From Solirubrobacteraceae bacterium (lineage in GTDB: Bacteria; Actinomycetota; Thermoleophilia; Solirubrobacterales; Solirubrobacteraceae): DNA of 6,400 nucleotides. Location of the stretch: positions 1 to 6,400 of the forward strand of contig JANJUA010000155.1 of the NCBI GenBank assembly GCA_024710825.1. Reading direction: 5' to 3'. Within the stretch, counting starts at the first letter, position 1. Each line of letters opens with the position of its first letter. The notes beneath the pieces are model-generated. The model saw nothing but the letters and a program-made list of their open reading frames with translations. It searched no databases and was not told the DNA's origin. Below, in pieces: positions 1-6,400 of the stretch. Position numbers and translations under genes: made by a program.

Positions 1-849
<849 letters not shown>

Positions 850-860
850 CGGCAAGCCCA

Positions 861-877
861 CGGGGGCCCGCCTCCCG
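861..877 (+). terminator. Possible weak hairpin after ahcY
   Basis: A six-pair stem (CGGGGG with CTCCCG, one G-U pair) closes a five-base loop, starting 12 bases after the ahcY stop codon. No T-run follows, so it is not a classical intrinsic terminator. Short stems are common in sequence this GC-rich, so transcription may well read through into the next gene. Confidence 0.25.
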
Positions 878-934
878 GCGGCAGCGACCGAATGCCAACC
901 ACCATCCGCCCGGGCCGCCGTCGGCACCCCTAGC

Positions 935-2176
935 GTGGCACCCGCACTCCGATCCGACATCCTCGATCCGCGTCTCGCCCCCTCGGGCGAGGCGCGCATC
1001 GACTGGGCCGACGGGTTCATGCCCGTGCTGCGGACGATCCGCGAGCGCTTCGCGCGGGAGCGCCCGCTCGAAGGCGTGCGGGTCGCCGCGTGCCTGCACG
1101 TCACCGCCGAGACGGCGAACCTCGTCCGCACGCTGATCGCGGGCGGCGCCGAGACCGCGCTGTGCGCCGCCAACCCGCTGTCGACCCACGACGACGTCGC
1201 GGCGGCGCTCTGCGAGCACCACGGCGCGGTCGTCCAGGCGCGGCACGGGGAGAGCCCCGACGACTACGCGCGCCACATCGGCGCGCTCGTCAAGAGCGAG
1301 CCGCAGATCTCGGTCGACGACGGCGCCGACCTCATCTCCACGCTGCATGCCGCCGGCAAGGACGCCGGGATGCTCGGCGGCATGGAGGAGACCACGACCG
1401 GGCTCGTGCGGCTGCGCGGGCTCGACGCGCTCGCCTGCCCGGTCCTCGCCGTCAACGAGGCGCTGACCGAGCGGACGATCAACGACCGCTTCGGCACCGG
1501 CCAGTCCGCGTTCGACGGCATCCTCCGCGCCACCAACCTGCTGCTCGCGGGCCGCACGGTCGTCGTCCTCGGCTACGGCTGGACCGGCAAGGGGATCGCG
1601 CTGCGCGCCCGCGGCGCCGGGGCCGAGGTGCTCGTCTGCGAGGTCGACCCGCTGCGCGCGCTCGAGGCGCGGATGGAGGGCTTCGGGGTCATGCCCGCGC
1701 TGGAGGCGGCCGAGCGCGGCGACGTCTTCATCACCGTCACCGGCGGGCGCCGCGTGCTCGGCGCGCCGCACTTCGCCCGCATGAAGGACGGGGCGGTGCT
1801 GGCCAACGCCGGGCACTTCGACGTCGAGATCGACCTCGACGCGCTGCGCGAGGCCGCCCGGGGCGTCCGCGACGTGCTGCCGCTCGTCGAGCAGTACGAC
1901 CTCGGCGAGCGCCGGCTGAACCTGCTGGCGCGCGGGCGGGTCGTGAACCTCGCCGCCGCCGAGGGCCATCCGGCCGAGGTGATGGACATGTCGTTCGCGC
2001 TCCAGGCCCTGTGCGTCGAGCATCTCGTGCGCTCGTCCGGAAGCCTGGCACCCGGCGTGCACGCGGTGCCCGACGAGATCGACCACGAGGTCGCTCGGCT
2101 GAAGCTCGCGTCGCTGGACGTCGAGATCGACGTCCTGACCGACGAGCAGCGCGCCTACCTCGGCGTCTGGCGCTGA
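935..2176 (+). CDS. Divergent S-adenosylhomocysteine hydrolase-like protein, short archaeal/Thermotoga type, altered catalytic residues
   Basis: The 413 residues cover the whole AdoHcyase fold, and the length and absence of a KPDHYRY tail match the short archaeal/Thermotoga class. Visible: ACLHVTAET at 52-60 with His55, Thr57 and Glu59; DDGADL at 128-133; MEETTTG at 150-156; Rossmann GYGWTGKG at 213-220 with the NAD-ribose acid Glu236; GHFDVEID at 293-300 with His294; GHPAEVM at 344-350 with His345. The block aligned to [11 protein letters not shown] reads NEALTERTIND: the catalytic Lys becomes Glu179, Asp becomes Asn183, and Asn becomes Asp184. A loop Gln is His85. It probably binds NAD and may bind a nucleoside, but ordinary SAH hydrolysis is doubtful; a regulatory pseudoenzyme or another substrate is possible. 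GTG at 935 is the only in-frame start between ahcY and the conserved N-terminus; no Shine-Dalgarno sequence precedes it. The gene may be co-transcribed with ahcY. Confidence 0.92.
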   Translation: MAPALRSDILDPRLAPSGEARIDWADGFMPVLRTIRERFARERPLEGVRVAACLHVTAETANLVRTLIAGGAETALCAANPLSTHDDVAAALCEHHGAVVQARHGESPDDYARHIGALVKSEPQISVDDGADLISTLHAAGKDAGMLGGMEETTTGLVRLRGLDALACPVLAVNEALTERTINDRFGTGQSAFDGILRATNLLLAGRTVVVLGYGWTGKGIALRARGAGAEVLVCEVDPLRALEARMEGFGVMPALEAAERGDVFITVTGGRRVLGAPHFARMKDGAVLANAGHFDVEIDLDALREAARGVRDVLPLVEQYDLGERRLNLLARGRVVNLAAAEGHPAEVMDMSFALQALCVEHLVRSSGSLAPGVHAVPDEIDHEVARLKLASLDVEIDVLTDEQRAYLGVWR

Positions 2177-2196
2177 GCGCCCGGCGGCACGGCGCT
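2176..2196. terminator. Candidate bidirectional terminator hairpin between convergent genes
   Basis: AGCGCC (2176-2181) and GGCGCT (2191-2196) form a perfect six-base inverted repeat around a nine-base loop. It occupies nearly the whole gap between the stop codons of the AhcY-like gene (2174-2176) and the response regulator (2195-2197), which is where a two-way terminator would sit. There is no T-run on either strand, so this rests on position and symmetry only. Confidence 0.35.
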
Positions 2197-2764
2197 ACCC
2201 CGTCGCGGCCGCCTCCGGCTGCACCGGCTGGAGGTGGTCGAGCATCCGGTCCATGCGCGCGCCGACCTCGTCGGGCGCCAGCCCCGCCTCGGCCGGCGTG
2301 CGGCCGGCGAGCAGCGCCTCGGCGAGCTCGCGGTCCTCGCCGTCCAGCCGGTCGAGCGCCTGCGCGCGCAGCTCGGCGGTGAGCTCGGGCAGCAGCGAGC
2401 TCCCGCCGGCGATCTCGCGGATGGCGGCGTAGAGGTCGCGGGCGGCGACGGACTTGCTGAGCATGCCGTCCGCGCCGGCGAGCGCCGCGGGGACGACGAG
2501 CGGCGGGCCGGCGTAGGCCGAGTAGATGAGCACCTTCGGCGGGGCCAGCTCGGCCTTGATCGTCCGGCACAGCACGAGGGCGTTGGAGCCCGGCAGATGC
2601 AGGTCGAGGATGACGACGTCGGGGCGCGTCGAGTGCAGCAGCGGCCACAGCTCGAACGCGCTGTCGGCGGCGCCCACGGGCACGATGCCCGGCTCGGCCT
2701 GCAGAACGGTCTTCAGGCCCGCGCGGAGGGCGGGATGGTCGTCGACGGTGAGGACGCGGATCAC
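2195..2764 (-). CDS. NarL/FixJ-like response regulator with a shortened LuxR-type C-terminus
   Basis: This 189-residue protein is the likely phosphorylation target of the kinase encoded just upstream. The receiver domain (about 1-120) is complete: acidic pair Asp8-Asp9, phospho-acceptor Asp54 in VVILDLHLPG, Ser82 in the switch position, and Lys104 in MLSKS. The C-terminal part (about 137-180) resembles a LuxR helix-turn-helix: LDGEDRELAEALLAGRTPAEA matches the first helices and LAPDEVGARMDRMLDHL the recognition helix. About three to four residues are missing between them, and the usual recognition-helix TVK is EVG, so DNA binding may be weak, altered or lost. The GTG start at 2764 overlaps the kinase stop by four bases (GTGA), and AAGGAG (2780-2775) lies ten bases upstream, which supports this start and translational coupling. 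Target genes cannot be told from the sequence. Confidence 0.92.
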   Translation of the reverse strand: MIRVLTVDDHPALRAGLKTVLQAEPGIVPVGAADSAFELWPLLHSTRPDVVILDLHLPGSNALVLCRTIKAELAPPKVLIYSAYAGPPLVVPAALAGADGMLSKSVAARDLYAAIREIAGGSSLLPELTAELRAQALDRLDGEDRELAEALLAGRTPAEAGLAPDEVGARMDRMLDHLQPVQPEAAATG

Positions 2765-3897
2765 GTGGCGGGCGCTCCTTCTTCGAGGGGGATGGTCAGG
2801 ATGACAGTGGTCCCGGCGCCGACGGGCGGCGGGCCGATCTCGATGCGGGCGCCGATCGCCTCGGCGCGGTTGCGCATCGAGCGCAGCCCGTTGGACGACG
2901 CGGGCGGCGCTCCCGGCGGCAGACCCGTGCCGTCGTCGCGGACGACGAGGCAGAGGCGATGGTCGCGCGCCTCGACGGTGACCTCGATCGCGCTCGCCTC
3001 CGCATGGCGGACGGCGTTGCCGAGCGCCTCCGCGGCGATCCGGTAGGCGTGGGAGGCGACGAGCGGCGCGAGCTCGGGCGCCCGCCCGCGGACCGCGATG
3101 CGGGCGCCCGTGGTCGGCTGCAGCTCGGCCGCGCGGCGGCGCAGCGCGACGGTCAGCGGCTTGGACTCGAGCGGCTCGCGCAGCTCGGAGACGCTCGTCG
3201 CCATGTCGCCCGCGGCGGAGCGCAGCTCGCCGAGCGCCTGCTCGACCATCGGCTTGGCGGCGACCGGGATCTGGGGCTCGATCGCGGTGAGCAGCAGGTG
3301 GGCGGCGTGGACGCGCTGCTTGGCCGAGTCGTGCAGGTCCCAGGCGATGCGCTTGCGCTCGGCCTCGATGGCCAGCCGCTCGGACCGCCCGCGCTCGGCC
3401 TCCAGGCGCCGGAAGGTGCTGGACGCGTAGGCGAGCGCGACGCCGACGAGCAGCGGGACCATGGCGTGCGTCGCGACGTTCTCCAGCGAGATGGTGCGCT
3501 CCAGCGTGCGCGGCTCGAGCCCCATGACGACCGCGATCGTGAGGTAGCTGGCCGTGAGGCCGGCCGAGAACGCGACGGCGAGGCGGCCCGGCAGGCGGGT
3601 GCAGGGCAGGACGAGCGCGGTGAGCATCAGCAGGTAGACCGGGCTGCGGAAGTCCTCGGTCCAGTACAGGAGGCCCAGCACCGCCGCCGCGTCGGCGAAC
3701 CAGGCGATCGGGTTGTCGCGGATGTGCTCGGAGCGCGCCGCGATCAGCATGGAGGCGCCGCCGTAGCTCACCGTGGCCACGAACAGCGCGGTGTCGTGGC
3801 CGGTGACGCGGTGGGCGGCCAGCAGCCCCACCGCGACGACGACGGCGCTGCCGCGCGTGAGCAGGAACAGCGAGAGCCAGCGGTCGGGCGTGCGCAC
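2761..3897 (-). CDS. Membrane sensor histidine kinase, HisKA_3 (NarX/DesK-like) family
   Basis: The 378-residue protein begins with about six hydrophobic segments (roughly 8-28, 35-53, 64-80, 85-103, 106-126, 142-160) joined by short loops, so it lacks a large extracellular sensor domain and probably senses a membrane-associated or small signal. A short charged helix (about 161-182) leads into the HisKA_3 dimerisation and phosphotransfer domain, ERKRIAWDLHDSAKQR, with the phospho-accepting His189. The HATPase domain follows: N box EALGNAVRHA (290-299), G1 box DDGTGLP (321-327), and GLRSMRNRAEAIGARIEI (337-354). All residues needed for autophosphorylation appear present. It sits directly upstream of, and overlaps by four bases, the response regulator, which makes the two a cognate pair. 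The GTG at 3897 is the best start, since the first in-frame Met lies inside the second membrane segment. AAGG abuts the start too closely to be a standard ribosome site. The signal is unknown. Confidence 0.94.
   Translation of the reverse strand: MRTPDRWLSLFLLTRGSAVVVAVGLLAAHRVTGHDTALFVATVSYGGASMLIAARSEHIRDNPIAWFADAAAVLGLLYWTEDFRSPVYLLMLTALVLPCTRLPGRLAVAFSAGLTASYLTIAVVMGLEPRTLERTISLENVATHAMVPLLVGVALAYASSTFRRLEAERGRSERLAIEAERKRIAWDLHDSAKQRVHAAHLLLTAIEPQIPVAAKPMVEQALGELRSAAGDMATSVSELREPLESKPLTVALRRRAAELQPTTGARIAVRGRAPELAPLVASHAYRIAAEALGNAVRHAEASAIEVTVEARDHRLCLVVRDDGTGLPPGAPPASSNGLRSMRNRAEAIGARIEIGPPPVGAGTTVILTIPLEEGAPAT
2775..2780 (-). promoter_or_regulatory. Ribosome binding site of the response regulator
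   Basis: AAGGAG on the minus strand lies inside the 3' end of the kinase gene, ten bases before the regulator's GTG. It is the only clear Shine-Dalgarno-like sequence among the starts in this window, and it supports the GTG at 2764 as the start in an overlapping gene pair. Confidence 0.6.
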
Positions 3898-3917
3898 CCC
3901 CTTCAGGATGACGGACT

Positions 3918-3934
3918 TGCGGCCGAGGGCCGCA
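3918..3934. promoter_or_regulatory. Perfect inverted repeat in the divergent intergenic region
   Basis: TGCGGCC (3918-3924) and GGCCGCA (3928-3934) form a seven-base perfect inverted repeat with a three-base GAG spacer. It lies 21 bases upstream of the kinase start and 22 bases upstream of the proposed -10 of the uridylyltransferase. It could be an operator between two divergent genes, or a hairpin in the kinase leader. No known operator is recognised. Confidence 0.35.
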
Positions 3935-3955
3935 GGTCGCGCCTCACGCGGCCGC

Positions 3956-3961
3956 TAGCCT
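3956..3961 (+). promoter_or_regulatory. Candidate -10 element for the uridylyltransferase gene
   Basis: TAGCCT fits the actinobacterial TAnnnT -10 pattern and ends ten bases before the ATG at 3972. Transcription would start only a few bases before the ATG, giving a leaderless or nearly leaderless mRNA. This agrees with the lack of any Shine-Dalgarno sequence. No convincing -35 is seen. Confidence 0.4.
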
Positions 3962-3971
3962 CCGCCGCCGG

Positions 3972-5336
3972 ATGAGCGTGAGCGGGCTGACGGCCAGCGT
4001 CGAGAAGATGCGCGCGGACGGCGTCGCCGAGGCGGCGATCGCGACGTTCGGCGAGCTCTACGAGCGCCTCGTCGCCGGCGAGACCGGGCTCATCGCCGAG
4101 TCCGACATCGCGCCCGTGGAGGAGCTTCCCGACGCGGACGCCCTGGACGAGGGCTCCGAGGACGTGCTCGACCGGGCGGTGGTCGTCAAGCTCAACGGCG
4201 GCCTCGGGACGAGCATGGGCCTCGACGGACCGAAGTCGCTGCTGGAGGTCAAGGACGGGCTGACGTTCCTCGACATCACGGCGCGCCAGGTCCTCGCGCT
4301 GCGCGAACGCCACCGCGCCCGGCTGCCGCTCGTGCTGATGAACAGCTTCTCCACCCGGGAGCCGTCTCTGGAGCGTCTGTCGCGCTACCCGGAGCTGGCG
4401 GCCGACGTGCCCGCGGACTTCCTCCAGAACAAGGAGCCGAAGCTGCTCGCGGACACGCTCGAGCCCGTGAGCTGGCCCGCCGACCCGACGCTCGAGTGGG
4501 CGCCGCCCGGGCACGGCGACCTCTACACGGCGCTCGCCGGCTCCGGCACGCTCGACCGGCTCCTGGAGCGCGGCTACCGCTACGCCTTCGTCTCCAACGC
4601 CGACAACCTCGGCGCGGTGCTCGACCCGCGCATCCTCGGCTGGTTCGCGCGGCAGGGGCTGCCGTTCCTCATGGAGGCCGCCGACCGTACGGAGGCCGAC
4701 CGCAAGGGCGGGCACCTGGCGCGGCGCCGCGACGGCGGCCTCGAGCTGCGCGAGATCGCCCAGACCCCGGACGACGACGTCGCCGCGTTCCAGGACGTCG
4801 GCCGCCACCGCTTCTTCAACACCAACAACCTGTGGCTGGACCTGGAGGCGCTCGCGCGCGTCATGGCCGAGCGCGGCGGCGTGCTCGGGCTGCCGATGAT
4901 CGTCAACCGCAAGACCGTCGACCCGCGCGACCCCTCCTCGCCCGAGGTGATCCAGCTCGAGACCGCGATGGGCGCCGCGATCGGCGTCTTCGAGGGGGCG
5001 GGAGCGCTGCGGGTCCCGCGCCGCCGGTTCGCGCCGGTGAAGACGACGAACGACCTCCTCGCGCTGCGCTCGGACGCCTACGTCCTGACGGACGAGTCGC
5101 ACGTCGTGCCGGCCCCCGGGCGCGACGCGCCGCCGGTCGTCGACCTCGACGAGCGCCACTTCAGGCGCGTCGGGGACTTCGACGCGCGCTTCCCGGCCGG
5201 AGTGCCGTCGCTGCTGCGCTGCCGCTCGCTCACGGTGAGGGGGGACGTGACGTTCGGGGCCGGCGTGGTGGTCCGCGGCGATGCGCGCGTCGAGGGGCCG
5301 CTGCGCGTCGCCGACGGCGCGGTGCTGGAGGGCTAG
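3972..5336 (+). CDS. UTP-glucose-1-phosphate uridylyltransferase, eukaryotic-type (UDPGP family)
   Basis: This cytosolic enzyme makes UDP-glucose from UTP and glucose 1-phosphate, the precursor for glycans, cell-wall sugars, trehalose and glycolipids. The 454 residues belong to the UDPGP family (eukaryotic UGP2-like), not the shorter bacterial GalU family. Visible motifs: nucleotide-binding loop KLNGGLGTSMG at 73-83; PKSL at 87-90; NKEPK at 153-157; uracil-contacting PPGHGD at 178-183; VSNADNLG at 207-214, with the metal-binding Asp211; FNTNNLW at 282-288; and FAPVKTTNDLL at 353-363, with the phosphate-binding Lys357. A short C-terminal left-handed beta-helix-like stretch with alternating Val and Gly (about 419-454) is typical of the family's oligomerisation end. 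A UDP-GlcNAc or UDP-sugar pyrophosphorylase is less likely because KTTNDLL and the glucose-type NADNLG are both kept. The ATG start has no Shine-Dalgarno site but sits just after a -10-like element. The stop overlaps that of the convergent ctaG. Confidence 0.95.
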   Translation: MSVSGLTASVEKMRADGVAEAAIATFGELYERLVAGETGLIAESDIAPVEELPDADALDEGSEDVLDRAVVVKLNGGLGTSMGLDGPKSLLEVKDGLTFLDITARQVLALRERHRARLPLVLMNSFSTREPSLERLSRYPELAADVPADFLQNKEPKLLADTLEPVSWPADPTLEWAPPGHGDLYTALAGSGTLDRLLERGYRYAFVSNADNLGAVLDPRILGWFARQGLPFLMEAADRTEADRKGGHLARRRDGGLELREIAQTPDDDVAAFQDVGRHRFFNTNNLWLDLEALARVMAERGGVLGLPMIVNRKTVDPRDPSSPEVIQLETAMGAAIGVFEGAGALRVPRRRFAPVKTTNDLLALRSDAYVLTDESHVVPAPGRDAPPVVDLDERHFRRVGDFDARFPAGVPSLLRCRSLTVRGDVTFGAGVVVRGDARVEGPLRVADGAVLEG

Positions 5337-6148
5337 CTCGGATCGGGCGAGGCGTAGCGCTCCGCGCGCTGCTCCTCGCGCTCGGACTCGGCGAGCATCC
5401 GCGCGAACAGCCAGGCGAGCACCACGCCCATGATGATCGACTGCTCGAGGGCCATGATCAGCCCGGCGACCGCCTGGTCCTCGCCGGGCGTGAGCCCCCA
5501 GTAGTCCGGCTGGTCGGTGTAGAAGGCGTAGATCGCCTCGGGGGAGAAGGTGAGCACGATCCCGAGGATCCCGAGGAAGAGCTTCGAGGAGAGCATGTAG
5601 GCGATCGGCTGCATGCCGCCGGTGCGCAGGCGCGAGCGGACGGGGCCGATGAGGTGCCACCAGTAGAGGACGCCGGCCGAGACGAAGCAGACGTGCTCGA
5701 CCACGTGGATGGACGCGTGCTGGGCGGCGGCGTCGTAGAGCGCGGGAACGTGCCACACCCACATGGCGGCGATGTAGAAGACCACCGCGACGACGGGATG
5801 GCCGAGGAGGCCCGCGGCGTGCTCGACCGGCTGCATCCGCCGCGTGATCGGGCGCAGGATCGTCTTCGTCAGCCCGAGGATCAGGAGGATCGGGGCGAAG
5901 TCGAGCAGGATCACGTGCTGGACCATGTGCATCGCGAGGATCTGCTCGGCGAGCCGGTCGACGGGGGAGACCAGCGCGACGAGGATCAGCAGGAGGCCGA
6001 GGGCGAACGAGGTCAGCCGCCAGGCGCTCGCCCCCCGGGGCCCGTTCTTGCGCCGCACCTCGATCCAGCGGTGCAGGTAGGCGCCGCCGAGGACGAGGGT
6101 GAGCGCGATGGCGCCGGGCTCGAGCGTCCAGGAGGCGTCGGGGGACAC
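5333..6148 (-). CDS. ctaG: Cytochrome c oxidase assembly protein, caa3_CtaG family
   Basis: The 271-residue integral membrane protein has about seven predicted helices (roughly 12-30, 44-62, 72-94, 117-137, 148-168, 184-205, 226-250) and a charged C-terminal tail. The family motif SPVDRLAEQILAMHMVQH (61-78), WVWHVPALYD (130-139), HASIHVVEH (144-152) and LYWWHLIGP (161-169) match caa3_CtaG proteins. These are unrelated to the Cox11-type copper chaperone also called CtaG. Members such as Bacillus subtilis CtaG are needed for an active caa3 oxidase; the repeated intramembrane His residues (74, 78, 133, 148, 152) suggest metal or copper handling, which is inference. No oxidase genes are in the window. 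The GTG at 6148 places the first helix correctly; no Shine-Dalgarno site is seen. The stop codon lies in the CTAG shared with the convergent uridylyltransferase stop. Confidence 0.94.
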   Translation of the reverse strand: MSPDASWTLEPGAIALTLVLGGAYLHRWIEVRRKNGPRGASAWRLTSFALGLLLILVALVSPVDRLAEQILAMHMVQHVILLDFAPILLILGLTKTILRPITRRMQPVEHAAGLLGHPVVAVVFYIAAMWVWHVPALYDAAAQHASIHVVEHVCFVSAGVLYWWHLIGPVRSRLRTGGMQPIAYMLSSKLFLGILGIVLTFSPEAIYAFYTDQPDYWGLTPGEDQAVAGLIMALEQSIIMGVVLAWLFARMLAESEREEQRAERYASPDPS

Positions 6149-6185
6149 AGGCAGAGTTTGGCACCGTCTCGCGGCGTGCCTCTCG

Positions 6186-6199
6186 GAGCGGCGCCGCTC
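6186..6199. repeat. 14-base perfect palindrome at the 3' end of the phosphoribosyltransferase gene
   Basis: GAGCGGCGCCGCTC is self-complementary and overlaps the first bases of the TGA stop read on the minus strand. As RNA it could form a five-pair stem with a GCGC loop, but no T-run follows. It may be a weak terminator or chance in GC-rich sequence. Confidence 0.3.
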
Positions 6200-6400
6200 A
6201 GCCCAGCGCGCGCGTCGCGGTGAGCACGTGGACGGAGCGCGCGCCGCCTGCGCGCAGGGACTGCGCGCAGGCGTGGAGCGTGGCGCCGGTGGTGTGCACG
6301 TCGTCGACGAGCACGACCCGGCGCGGCACCTCGGCGACGGCGACCGGCGCCGCGGCCTGCGCCCGCGCCTCGCGGGCGCCGCGGCTCGCGCCCACCTGAC
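6198..6400 (-). CDS. comF: ComF-family phosphoribosyltransferase, C-terminal end, start outside window
   Basis: The frame is open to the right edge, so only the last 66 complete codons plus the stop are present, against roughly 200-240 residues for the family. The visible part holds the PRPP-binding loop VVLVDDVHTTGATL, in which the Asp-Asp pair and the TTGAT turn bind the ribose and phosphate of PRPP. It is followed by a helix (ACAQSLRAGGA) and the final strand VHVLTATRA. The upstream piece QVGASRGAREA resembles the QxGLSRxER segment that precedes this loop in ComF proteins, which favours ComF over adenine or hypoxanthine phosphoribosyltransferases. ComF homologues are linked to DNA uptake in competent bacteria, but many actinobacterial copies have no established role. 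It lies 49 bases upstream of ctaG on the same strand. Confidence 0.78.
   Translation of the reverse strand, partial: QVGASRGAREARAQAAAPVAVAEVPRRVVLVDDVHTTGATLHACAQSLRAGGARSVHVLTATRALG
6245..6273. repeat. 13-base perfect inverted repeat inside the phosphoribosyltransferase gene
   Basis: CGCCTGCGCGCAG and CTGCGCGCAGGCG are separated by only GGA, so a 13-pair stem with a three-base loop can form. Each arm contains the ten-base palindrome CTGCGCGCAG, so the element is also a direct repeat spaced by three bases. It encodes the ACAQSLRAG helix, 45 bases before the gene's stop codon. Confidence 0.8.

Noticed and set aside
850..934. Possible SAM or SAH riboswitch before the AhcY-like gene.
   Set aside because: The gap is only 85 bases and shows one weak stem; I could not find the paired regions or conserved cores of the known SAH or SAM riboswitch classes.
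931..936. TAGCGT just at the GTG start of the AhcY-like gene, resembling a TAnnnT -10 element.
   Set aside because: If it were the -10, transcription would begin inside the coding region after the only usable start codon. The conserved N-terminus (RIDWA and MPVL) needs the GTG at 935, so it is more likely chance or serves no role for this start.
1090..2382. A 430-codon plus-strand frame running through the AhcY-like gene in another frame.
   Set aside because: The product is almost entirely Arg, Ala, Gly and Pro, the usual shadow of GC-biased codons, and it overlaps a gene with clear homology.
2959..3975. A 338-codon plus-strand frame opposite the histidine kinase.
   Set aside because: The kinase on the minus strand has all its conserved boxes; the opposite frame has no motifs and only charged low-complexity residues.
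4720..4731. Palindrome CGCGGCGCCGCG within the uridylyltransferase gene.
   Set aside because: It is short, made entirely of G and C, and lies in well-conserved coding sequence encoding Arg-rich residues; such palindromes are expected by composition.
3903..6164. A 753-codon open frame on the minus strand, antisense to the uridylyltransferase and overlapping ctaG in another frame.
   Set aside because: Its translation is Arg/Ala/Asp/Val-rich low-complexity sequence with no recognisable motifs. Long antisense frames are expected where third positions are nearly all G or C, and both real genes here have complete family motifs.

Overview
The window is about 6.4 kb of very GC-rich bacterial chromosome, densely coded with strong G/C third-position bias. 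GTG starts, near absence of Shine-Dalgarno sites, TAnnnT-type -10 elements close to start codons, and the gene families present (HisKA_3 kinase, caa3-type CtaG, UDPGP-family uridylyltransferase) suggest a high-GC actinobacterium, plausibly Thermoleophilia/Solirubrobacterales. That placement is inference from style and was not tested by a search.

Layout, left to right. (1) Positions 1-849, + strand: the C-terminal part of a canonical S-adenosylhomocysteine hydrolase (AhcY), cut by the window edge. (2) Positions 935-2176, + strand: a full-length second member of the same superfamily, of the short archaeal/Thermotoga type. It keeps the fold, the NAD site and several catalytic histidines, but the Lys and Asp-Asn of the substrate-oxidising centre are replaced. 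(3) Positions 2195-3897, - strand: a two-component pair, a membrane HisKA_3 histidine kinase followed with a 4-base overlap by a NarL-like response regulator whose DNA-binding domain looks shortened. (4) Positions 3972-5336, + strand: a eukaryotic-type UTP-glucose-1-phosphate uridylyltransferase. (5) Positions 5333-6148, - strand: a caa3_CtaG cytochrome oxidase assembly membrane protein. (6) Positions 6198-6400, - strand: the C-terminal end of a ComF-family phosphoribosyltransferase, cut by the window edge.

Two genes face each other at two points (AhcY-like against response regulator; uridylyltransferase against CtaG), and one divergent promoter region lies between the kinase and the uridylyltransferase. 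Apart from the AhcY pair and the kinase/regulator pair, the genes do not form an obvious pathway. No gene-free stretch exceeds 90 bases. I see no RNA genes, CRISPR arrays, insertion sequences or prophage genes.

The most unusual item is the tandem pairing of two SAH hydrolase subclasses, with the second copy altered at residues essential for catalysis in characterised enzymes. It is a candidate pseudoenzyme, regulatory partner, or enzyme with a different substrate.
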